Assembly: GCA_023429845.1 (NCBI GenBank)
Contig: JAEZCY010000376.1
Span: 1-13,223, forward strand
Source of the DNA: Acidobacteriota bacterium
GTDB taxonomy: Bacteria > Acidobacteriota > Vicinamibacteria > Vicinamibacterales > Vicinamibacteraceae
Length of the DNA: 13,223 nucleotides
Reading direction: 5' to 3'
The stretch's first letter is position 1. Every line of letters starts with the position of its first letter. A program made the translations under genes and the position numbers. Positions 7,783 to 13,223 of this stretch are shown here, piece by piece. The notes below the pieces were generated by a model. It made no database searches and was not told where the DNA came from. It worked only from the letters and a program-made list of their open reading frames with translations.

Positions 7783-7872
7783 GAGAGGCCCGAGTGAGCG
7801 TCAAGGGCCGAGTCTCTGCCTCTCGGTGGCTCGATCTCGTACGCTTCTCGAGGGTTTCGAGCGGTCTCGCTG
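7783..7872 (+). repeat. degenerate att-like repeat C'
   Basis: GAGTGAGCGTCAAGGG at 7792-7807 matches repeat A' closely and is followed by a mutated T-arm (CCGAGTCTCTGCCTCTC). GAGAGGC (7783-7789) pairs with GCCTCTC (7818-7824). Relative to A' one pair changed from G-C to A-T on both sides. TTTCGAGCGGTCTCGCTG follows at the expected 35-bp distance. No CCAATAGTGCCC motif is recognisable. Confidence 0.5.
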
Positions 7873-7937
7873 CCCGAGGACGCCCCGGCGCGTCATGGGT
7901 GCGTCGGCGATACCGGGCGGACCGCGACGCAGGTCCT

Positions 7938-7964
7938 GAGATGGCGCCCACGCGGCGCCATCTC
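7938..7964 (-). terminator. hairpin after nrdB, probable terminator
   Basis: A perfect 11-bp stem GAGATGGCGCC/GGCGCCATCTC with a 5-nt loop begins four bases after the nrdB stop codon. There is no T-tract downstream, so it may act as an RNA-stabilising 3' hairpin or need help to terminate. Confidence 0.6.
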
Positions 7965-7968
7965 CGTC

Positions 7969-9045
7969 TCACCACTTCAGCGACGAGCCCGTCTGATACT
8001 CCGTCACCCGTGTCTCGAAGAAGTTCTTCTCCTTCTTCAGGTCCATCGCTTCCGACATCCACGGGAACGGGTTCTCGGCCGCGGCGAACAGCGGTGCGAG
8101 TCCGAGCTGCGTACAGCGTCGATTGGTGATGACGTGCATGTACTCGGCACACAACTCCGCGTTCAGGCCGAGCAGCCCGCGCGGCATGGTGTCGCGGCCA
8201 TACGCGATCTCGAGCGCGCAGGCCTCACTGAGCATCTGGCGTACTTCGTCCTGCAGCGCCGGCGACCAGAGGTGCGGATTCTCGATCTTGATCTGGTTGA
8301 TGACGTCGATCCCGAAGTTCAGGTGCAGCGATTCGTCGCGCAGGATGTACTGGTACTGCTCCGCGATGCCGACCATCTTGTTCCGGCGCCCGAGCGACAG
8401 GATCTGCGCGAACCCTGTGTAGAACCACATGCCCTCGAACACCACGTAGAACGCCACGAGATCGCGAAGGAACGCCTGGTCCGTTTCCACGGTACCGGTG
8501 GTGAACTGCGGGTTGGCGAGGTTCTGCGTGTAGCGGAGCGCCCACGCGGCCTTGTCGGTGATCGACGGCACCTCCCGGTACATGTTGAAGAGCTCGCCCT
8601 CATCGAGACCGAGGCTCTCGCAGATGTACTGGAACGTGTGCGTGTGGATCGCTTCCTCGAAGGCCTGGCGCAGCAGGTACTGCCGGCACTCCGGGTTGGT
8701 CAGGTGCCGGTAGATCGCGAGCACGATGTTGTTGGCGACGAGCGATTCGGACGCCGCGAAGAATCCGAGGTTGCGCTTCACCATCCGCCGCTCGTCCTCG
8801 GTGAGCCCGTCGCGTGAACGCCACAGCGCGATGTCTGCCTGCATCGACACTTCGGTGGGCATCCAGTGGTTGTTGCACGCCGACAGGTAGCGCTCCCAGG
8901 CCCATCGATACTTGAGCGGCAGCAGCTGGTTCACGTCCGCCCGGCAGTTGATCATCGCCTTGTCGTCGACGCGCGGGCGTGTTCCCGCACGATCGATCTC
9001 GCCAAGGCCGGTGGTGGTCACGGTGTCGGAGAGATGCGTTGTCAT
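7969..9045 (-). CDS. nrdB: ribonucleotide reductase small subunit, class Ic type (NrdB/R2c)
   Basis: At 358 residues this is a full-length radical-generating R2 subunit that partners NrdA in making dNTPs. The metal site reads E100, E131, H134, E204, E238 and H241. In the segment EEAIHTHTFQYI the residue four after H134 is F138, where class Ia enzymes carry the radical tyrosine, and the first ligand is Glu instead of Asp. Both features are known from Chlamydia trachomatis R2, where a Mn(IV)/Fe(III) centre replaces the tyrosyl radical. Long stretches (LLRQAFEEAIHTHTF, EQYQYILRDE, KNFFETRVTEYQ) closely resemble that protein. The C-terminal TEYQTGSSLKW tail keeps the tyrosine of the radical transfer path. 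The start at 9045 overlaps the nrdA stop as TAATG, indicating coupling. An upstream in-frame start at 9210 would lie deep inside nrdA and is rejected. Confidence 0.97.
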   Translation of the reverse strand: MTTHLSDTVTTTGLGEIDRAGTRPRVDDKAMINCRADVNQLLPLKYRWAWERYLSACNNHWMPTEVSMQADIALWRSRDGLTEDERRMVKRNLGFFAASESLVANNIVLAIYRHLTNPECRQYLLRQAFEEAIHTHTFQYICESLGLDEGELFNMYREVPSITDKAAWALRYTQNLANPQFTTGTVETDQAFLRDLVAFYVVFEGMWFYTGFAQILSLGRRNKMVGIAEQYQYILRDESLHLNFGIDVINQIKIENPHLWSPALQDEVRQMLSEACALEIAYGRDTMPRGLLGLNAELCAEYMHVITNRRCTQLGLAPLFAAAENPFPWMSEAMDLKKEKNFFETRVTEYQTGSSLKW

Positions 9046-11858
9046 TACTGGCATGCCTCGCACGTGGGATCGTCCATGGAGCAGGCCGCGCCTGACGGCG
9101 CGACAGGCACCGCGTTCAATCGCTGGTCCGGCCCCTTCATGGTGCTGCGCTCCACGTGCGTGGCTGCGCGCGACCGCAGGTAGTACGTCGTCTTCAGTCC
9201 GCTCGCCCACGCGAGGCGGTACATGGCGTCGAGTTTCGGGCCGTCAGGCCGGTCGACGTAGAGGTTCAGGGACTGCGCCTGGTCGATCCATTTCTGCCGG
9301 CGCGCCGCGGCCTCGATGAGCCACCGCGGGTCGATCTCGAACGCGGTCGCATACAGCGCGCGCACGTCCGCGGGAATCCGCTCAATCGCCGAGAGGCTGC
9401 CGTCGTAGTACTTCAGGTCGTTGACCATGACCTCGTCCCACAGCCCGGCGGCCTTGAGGTCCGCCACCAGCCAGGGGTTGACGACCGTGAAGTTGCCCGA
9501 CATGTTCGACTTCACGTACAGGTTCTGGAACGTCGGCTCGATCGACTGACTGACACCGCAGATGTTCGAGATCGTCGCGGTGGGCGCAATGGCTATGACG
9601 TTGGAGTTCCGTATGCCGACGCGCTTCACGCGTTCGCGCAGCGCGTCCCAGTCGAGACTGATCGAGCGATCCACCGCGATCGCCTGCCCGCGCGCCTCCT
9701 CCAGGAGCGTCAGAGAATCGCATGGGAGGATGCCGCGGCTCCAGAGCGAGCCGTCGAACGTCTCGTACGCGCCGCGTTCGGACGCGAGGTCCACCGACGC
9801 GCTGATGGCGTGGAACGCCACCTGCTCCATGCTGGCGTCGGCGAACTGCATCGCCTCGGTCGAGGCGTACGGCAACCGCAGGCAGTGCAGCGCGTCCTGG
9901 AAGCCCATGACGCCGAGCCCGATGGGACGATGTCGCAGGTTCGAGCGGCGCGCCTGCGGAATCGTGTAGAAGTTGATGTCGATCACGTTGTCGAGCATCC
10001 GAACGGCCGTGCGCACGGTGCGGGCCAGCTTGGCCGTGTCGAGGCACTCGGGCGTGACATGTGCCGCGAGGTTGACCGACCCGAGGTTGCAGACCGCGAC
10101 CTCGTCATCCGACGTGTTGAGCGTGATCTCCGTGCAGAGGTTCGAGGAGTGCACCACCCCGCAGTGCTGTTGCGGTGAGCGCAGGTTGCACGTGTCCTTG
10201 AAGGTGATCCAGGGATGCCCCGTCTCGAAGAGCATCGTCAGCATCCGCCGCCACAGGTCCACGGCGCGGACGCGCTTGAAGACGCGAACCTCGCCGCGCT
10301 CCGCAGCCGCTTCCGCGGCCTCGTAGGCACGCGCGAAGTCGGCCCCGACCGCCTCGTGCAGCTCGGCGAACTCGTCAGGCGACAACAGCATCCACGTGCC
10401 GTCGGCAGCCACCCGCTGCATGAACAGGTCGGGGATCCACAGCGCCGTGTGCATGTCGTGCGTGCGGCGACGATCGTCCCCGGTGTTCTTCCGGAGCTCG
10501 AGGAACTCCTCGACGTCGATGTGCCACGGCTCGAGGTAGGCGCAGACGGCCCCGGCGCGCTTGCCGCCCTGATTCACCGCGATGGCCGTGTCGTTGGCGA
10601 CCTTGAGGAACGGGACGATACCCTGCGATTCGCCGTTGGTGCCCTTGATGCGGGCGCCGAGCCCGCGGACGCGCGTCCAGTCGTTGCCGAGACCGCCGGC
10701 GTACTTCGACAGGAGGGCGTTGTCCTTGATGGCGGCAAAGATGCCGTCGAGATCGTCGGGAACCGTCGTCAGGAAGCAGGACGACAGCTGCGGGCGGTTC
10801 GTGCCGGCGTTGAAGAGCGTCGGCGTCGAGCACATGAAGTCGAACGACGACAACAGGTCGTAGAACTCGATCGCGCGCGTGTTCCGATCGGGCTCGCGAA
10901 CGGCCAGCCCCATGGCGACGCGCATGAAGAAGGCCTGCGGCAGTTCGAACCGTGTGCCGTTGCTGTGGATGACGTAGCGGTCGTACAGCGTCTGGAGTCC
11001 GAGGAACTGGAAGCGGCGATCGCGCTCGGGACGAATCGCCGCCGCAAGACGCGGCAGGTCGAACGCGAGCAGCTCCGGCGTCAAGAGCTCGAGGTCCACG
11101 CCCTTCGCGACGAACGCGGGGAAGTAGCGCGCGTAGTCGACCTCGACGAAGGCTTCGTCGAGGACGAAGCTGGTGGCTTCGCGCGCGAGCACGTCGCGCA
11201 GCAGCCGTGCGGCGACGTAGGTGTAGCTCGGGTCGACATCGATGAGCGCGCGAGCCGCCATGATCGTGGCGAGTTCCAGCTCGTGTTCCGGGATGCCGTC
11301 GTAGATGTTGCGGCGGGCCTCCGCGAATAGCCGGTCCACGGAGAGGTCGCCCAGTCCGTCGCAGGCCCGGACGATGCGCGCGCGCCAGTCGTCTTCATCG
11401 AGCGGCCCGCGGGTCCCGTCGTCGCGGGTCAGAGTGAGGGTGGGGCCAGCGGGTTGCGGCGTGACAGCAGCCCGTCGCTTCGCTGCCTGTCCTTCGCGGT
11501 AGAGCACGTACGCACGCGCGACCTTCTGATGACCGGCGCGCATCAGCGCGAGCTCGACCTGATCCTGGATGTCTTCGATGTGCAAGGCTCGCGTGGCATC
11601 CGCGCGGCGGGTAAGCGCTTCGGTCACCCCGGTCGTCAGTGTCTCCACCTCGTCGTGGATGCGGCCGGACCCGGCGGCCTGCGGGCCCTCGACCGCCAGG
11701 AAAGCCTTGGCGATGGCGGTGCTTATCTTGCTCGGATCCCAGTCACTCACCGTGCCGGTGCGCTTGATGACGCGCAGCCCGGACGCTGGAAGGAGCCCGG
11801 ACGGGTCAGGTGTAGAAACGGGGGGAACGGGAGCAGCAGCCGGCGTCGACGCGATCAT
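9045..11858 (-). CDS. nrdA: ribonucleotide reductase large subunit (NrdA/R1)
   Basis: This 937-residue catalytic subunit reduces ribonucleoside diphosphates. Two ATP-cone domains in tandem occupy the N-terminus: a canonical one (about 29-125, VIKRTGTVSDWDPSKI) and a second (about 140-228, LTRDDGTRGPLDEDDW). The first likely senses ATP/dATP. Active-site residues are present: C361 and C590 (redox pair), N573/C575/E577 in SSNLCTEI (thiyl radical cysteine), and Y892-Y893 for radical transfer. C933 and C936 in a short CEAC tail should do the job of the usual CxxxxC shuttle. I start at ATG 11858, preceded by AGAGGA seven bases away; a GTG at 11873 is inside the hairpin that includes this ribosome binding site. 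It forms an operon with nrdB through a TAATG overlap and is preceded by a cobalamin riboswitch. Confidence 0.97.
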   Translation of the reverse strand: MIASTPAAAPVPPVSTPDPSGLLPASGLRVIKRTGTVSDWDPSKISTAIAKAFLAVEGPQAAGSGRIHDEVETLTTGVTEALTRRADATRALHIEDIQDQVELALMRAGHQKVARAYVLYREGQAAKRRAAVTPQPAGPTLTLTRDDGTRGPLDEDDWRARIVRACDGLGDLSVDRLFAEARRNIYDGIPEHELELATIMAARALIDVDPSYTYVAARLLRDVLAREATSFVLDEAFVEVDYARYFPAFVAKGVDLELLTPELLAFDLPRLAAAIRPERDRRFQFLGLQTLYDRYVIHSNGTRFELPQAFFMRVAMGLAVREPDRNTRAIEFYDLLSSFDFMCSTPTLFNAGTNRPQLSSCFLTTVPDDLDGIFAAIKDNALLSKYAGGLGNDWTRVRGLGARIKGTNGESQGIVPFLKVANDTAIAVNQGGKRAGAVCAYLEPWHIDVEEFLELRKNTGDDRRRTHDMHTALWIPDLFMQRVAADGTWMLLSPDEFAELHEAVGADFARAYEAAEAAAERGEVRVFKRVRAVDLWRRMLTMLFETGHPWITFKDTCNLRSPQQHCGVVHSSNLCTEITLNTSDDEVAVCNLGSVNLAAHVTPECLDTAKLARTVRTAVRMLDNVIDINFYTIPQARRSNLRHRPIGLGVMGFQDALHCLRLPYASTEAMQFADASMEQVAFHAISASVDLASERGAYETFDGSLWSRGILPCDSLTLLEEARGQAIAVDRSISLDWDALRERVKRVGIRNSNVIAIAPTATISNICGVSQSIEPTFQNLYVKSNMSGNFTVVNPWLVADLKAAGLWDEVMVNDLKYYDGSLSAIERIPADVRALYATAFEIDPRWLIEAAARRQKWIDQAQSLNLYVDRPDGPKLDAMYRLAWASGLKTTYYLRSRAATHVERSTMKGPDQRLNAVPVAPSGAACSMDDPTCEACQ

Positions 11859-11863
11859 CAAGA

Positions 11864-11894
11864 GTCCTCTCACCTCAAGCCGGGGAGAGAGGAC
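11864..11894 (-). promoter_or_regulatory. ribosome-binding-site-masking hairpin before nrdA
   Basis: On the transcript GUCCUCUC (11894-11887) pairs perfectly over 8 bp with GAGAGGAC (11871-11864), which contains the nrdA Shine-Dalgarno AGAGGA. The loop is 15 nt. Lying between the riboswitch and the start codon, it is a natural expression platform: the sequester would form when cobalamin is bound. The pairing is visible; the switching is inferred. Confidence 0.6.
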
Positions 11895-11979
11895 GCCGAC
11901 ACCGCGATCAGCCCGTCACGAGAGGCCGAACGTCGGAGGCGCACCCGGGGATCCCCGCCCGAGGACGTAGTTGCAGTGA

Positions 11980-12165
11980 CACGGCAGGTCTCCTGGCTTG
12001 CGGGTCATCGCCCATTCCGCTGGCCTTCCCAGTGGGTCTTCTCACCAGTGGCACGCACGTGCGGATGCGCTCGCCGCTCACAGTTGCGGAGTCAGCTCCG
12101 GAATTGCCGCGCAGGGCGGCGCACCGGATTCCCTCTTTCGCCCGATCAGGTGATCGGCGACCGTG
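11980..12165 (-). promoter_or_regulatory. cobalamin (B12) riboswitch in the nrdAB leader
   Basis: Read on the minus strand, the conserved landmarks occur in order: GAGGGAATCCGGTGC (12135-12121), CCGGAGCTGACTCCGCAACTG (about 12101-12081), GCCACTGG and CACTGGGAAGGCC (about 12052-12023), GATGACCCGCAAGCC, and the B12 box AAGCCAGGAGACCTGCC (11999-11983). This is the standard aptamer for adenosyl- or other cobalamins. It lies about 120 nt before the nrdA start, and the leader between them holds an RBS-masking hairpin and no T-tract terminator, so translational control is likely. Binding of B12 would lower expression of this B12-independent reductase, as reported for class I nrd genes in Streptomyces. 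Confidence 0.97.
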
Positions 12166-12166
12166 A

Positions 12167-12213
12167 ACACGATATCTAGTATCACCACGCTTATTCCTGT
12201 CAACATCTAGTCG
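12167..12213. promoter_or_regulatory. pair of NrdR-box-like operators
   Basis: ACACGATATCTAGTAT (12167-12182) closely fits the palindromic NrdR box (ACACWATATMTWGTGT-like). TGTCAACATCTAGTCG (12198-12213) is a weaker second box sharing ATCTAGT. Their starts are 31 bp apart, three helical turns, the spacing normal for NrdR tandem boxes. They overlap the candidate promoter, consistent with repression by NrdR when dATP is high. The NrdR gene is not in the window. Confidence 0.72.
12176..12203 (-). promoter_or_regulatory. candidate promoter of nrdAB
   Basis: On the minus strand a perfect TTGACA (12203-12198) is followed after 16 bp by TACTAG (12181-12176), a moderate -10. Transcription from it would start near 12168, immediately ahead of the riboswitch, and both hexamers lie within the NrdR-box-like sites. 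Confidence 0.6.
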
Positions 12214-12428
12214 CCATTCGCCGAGCATTGAGGGGCGTCGAAGACGCGGCAAGTGGCTTGTCGCCTCAGGACGGGCGAGGTGGACAAGAAGAGGATGGCG
12301 GGATGCCAGGCGCCTCTTGGGGCCGGGAGAACGGGCGTGCATTGGCGCGGTTTCAGACGCGACGGCGGTCATGCCCGAGCTCCTGGCCTAGTTGACGGGG
12401 CGGCAGGGATGGCACGAACAAATGGCGC

Positions 12429-12755
12429 ATGCCGACGACTCTGGTGTACGTCTTGGCCGCCTTCGCCGAGACCGGCGGCTGCTTTTCGTTCTGGGTGTGG
12501 CTGCGCAGCCAGCACTCCGCACTCTGGCTGGTGCCCGGGATGGTCTCGCTGGCGCTCTTTGCCTGGCTGTTGACCCGGGTCGACAGCAGCCACGCCGGGC
12601 GAGCCTGCGCCGCCTACGGCAGCGTCTACATCACGGCATCGCTCGTGTGGCTGTGGGCTGTCGAGCGGGCGACGCCGGACCGATGGGACGTGCTCGGGGC
12701 AAGCATTGCCATGTTGGGAGCGGCATTGATCGTGTTCGGCCCGCGTGCCTTGTGA
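12429..12755 (+). CDS. ynfA: UPF0060 (YnfA) family small membrane protein
   Basis: The 108-residue protein has four predicted membrane helices (about 5-24, 31-49, 59-78, 86-105) and the family signature FAETGGCFSFWVWLR (12-26), with AAYGSVYITASLVWLW (61-76) and a late DRWDVLGASIAMLGA (84-98) segment. Length equals the family norm. YnfA proteins belong to the small multidrug resistance-like fold and have been linked to export of organic cations in enterobacteria; the role here is unproven. The ribosome binding site is weak. It is divergent to nrdAB, over 215 bp of otherwise featureless sequence, and precedes the last repeat. Confidence 0.93.
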   Translation: MPTTLVYVLAAFAETGGCFSFWVWLRSQHSALWLVPGMVSLALFAWLLTRVDSSHAGRACAAYGSVYITASLVWLWAVERATPDRWDVLGASIAMLGAALIVFGPRAL

Positions 12756-12935
12756 CGAGGAGCGGCCATGCGGGCGTCCGAGCGCCGGTGGCCTGATGGT
12801 GTGCAGTTCGGGTCGCCAGTGACGAGGCTTCGAAAGGTTTCGGTATAACGGTGCGTTCAGTGAGGCAGTGCGGGACGGGGCCGGGCAGGTGCGGCAATCA
12901 TCTCGGCCGTCACCACTCGTCGCGTCGGGCACGGT

Positions 12936-13002
12936 GCCCCAATAGTGCCCAACCTGGGGGAGAAGCGGGAGGAATCGAGTGGACGGCAGTGCACGAAACG
13001 GA
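12936..13002 (+). repeat. conserved 67-bp block, copy D
   Basis: This is the second copy of the block at 5639-5705, differing at two of 67 bases (a C for A at position 15 and a G for A at position 46). The preceding 180 bp after ynfA show no similarity to the sequence before copy B, so the repeat edge is sharp. Confidence 0.8.
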
Positions 13003-13008
13003 GTGCTG

Positions 13009-13033
13009 TAACCGCTTGCGCCTCAAGCGGTTA
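13009..13033 (+). repeat. perfect 10-bp hairpin, 5-nt loop, copy D
   Basis: TAACCGCTTG and CAAGCGGTTA are perfectly complementary around CGCCT. Compared with copy B (5710-5738), the stem differs in sequence but keeps its pairing, position and loop length. Confidence 0.6.
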
Positions 13034-13084
13034 TCGTCGGAAGTCCAGCGCCATCAGCCACTTGTGGAAACGCTTGGCTCCGAA

Positions 13085-13182
13085 TTCGAATCCCTGCCTC
13101 CCAGCCAGCCTAACTCCTTGCACCTGAGAGACTTGCGGCTCTCTGGATCTGGCAATTTGCGGCGATTGCCCAAATAGTGCCC
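13085..13182 (+). repeat. att-like repeat D: tRNA-Gln 3'-end copy with arm motif
   Basis: TTCGAATCCCTGCCTCCCAG (13085-13104) again equals tRNA-Gln 936-955, followed by CCAGCCTAACT, CTGAGAGACTTGCGGC and TTGCCCAAATAGTGCCC (13166-13182). GCGCCATCAGCCA and CTCCGAA upstream are shared with copy B. The repeat unit probably continues past the window end, where a degenerate copy would be expected about 220 bp after the core. Confidence 0.8.
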
Positions 13183-13223
13183 GCGCCGTCCCAGTTCGCC
13201 GCGCGACCTGTCGACTTCTGAGA

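Noticed and set aside
9046..9210. An N-terminal extension of NrdB starting at 9210.
   Set aside because: It would overlap nrdA by 165 bp with low-complexity sequence; the TAATG junction at 9045 and homology support the shorter start.
5814..13115. Integron attC sites, because GCCTAAC fits the RYYYAAC box and the repeats separate genes.
   Set aside because: No matching GTTRRRY box at a suitable distance and no overall imperfect palindrome was seen; the core is instead a literal copy of the tRNA-Gln 3' end.
12945..13127. 60-residue open frames at 5648-5830 and 12945-13127 with similar translations.
   Set aside because: The similarity follows from the DNA repeat; changes cluster in stems rather than codon third positions, no ribosome binding site is seen, and the frames run through the tRNA fragment.
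1..13223. CRISPR arrays, rRNA genes, phage structural genes, toxin-antitoxin pairs or an integrase.
   Set aside because: None recognisable on either strand; the repeats here are few, long and irregularly spaced.

Overview
This is a GC-rich bacterial chromosome segment. The organism is probably a soil or sediment member of the Acidobacteriota or a similar phylum. That placement is an inference from two things: a TIGR02999-type ECF sigma factor fused by overlap to a Ser/Thr kinase with a PD40/TolB-like propeller, and a Chlamydia-type (class Ic) ribonucleotide reductase. No 16S rRNA or taxonomic marker lies in the window.

Layout. Positions 1-662 hold the start of a minus-strand gene that leaves the window and a RibD_C/DHFR-family reductase. 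An intact tRNA-Gln(CUG) follows at 885-958. From its T-arm onward the window is punctuated by six repeats, all on the + strand, that copy the 3' end of this tRNA. Three are good copies of the core: the tRNA itself at 936, then 5788 and 13085. Three are degenerate: near 1153, 6010 and 7803. The good copies are accompanied by a motif of the form GCCCMAATAGTGCCC, and those at 5788 and 13085 are preceded by a 67-bp block conserved at 65/67 positions. This looks like recombination (att) sites of elements stacked at one tRNA gene, but no integrase is present in the window.

Between the first and second good core copies lie a kinase gene and its sigma factor (1295-4721, minus) and a divergent secreted SnoaL-like protein (4873-5361). 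Between the second and third lie four items: a decayed SAM methyltransferase split by an IS5-family insertion sequence (6558-7709, CTAG target duplication, frameshifted transposase), the nrdA-nrdB operon (7969-11858, minus), its control region, and ynfA (12429-12755).

The nrdAB operon is the best-understood part. NrdB has Phe in place of the radical Tyr and Glu in place of the first Asp ligand, the signature of class Ic enzymes with a Mn/Fe cofactor. Upstream are a cobalamin riboswitch (about 11980-12165), a hairpin that would mask the nrdA ribosome binding site, and two NrdR-box-like sites 31 bp apart over a candidate promoter. The simplest reading is that this B12-independent enzyme is shut down when cobalamin or dNTPs are plentiful, and that a B12-dependent class II enzyme exists elsewhere in the genome.

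The most novel signal is the tRNA-Gln-derived repeat array and its cargo. The regulatory stack on a class Ic reductase is second.
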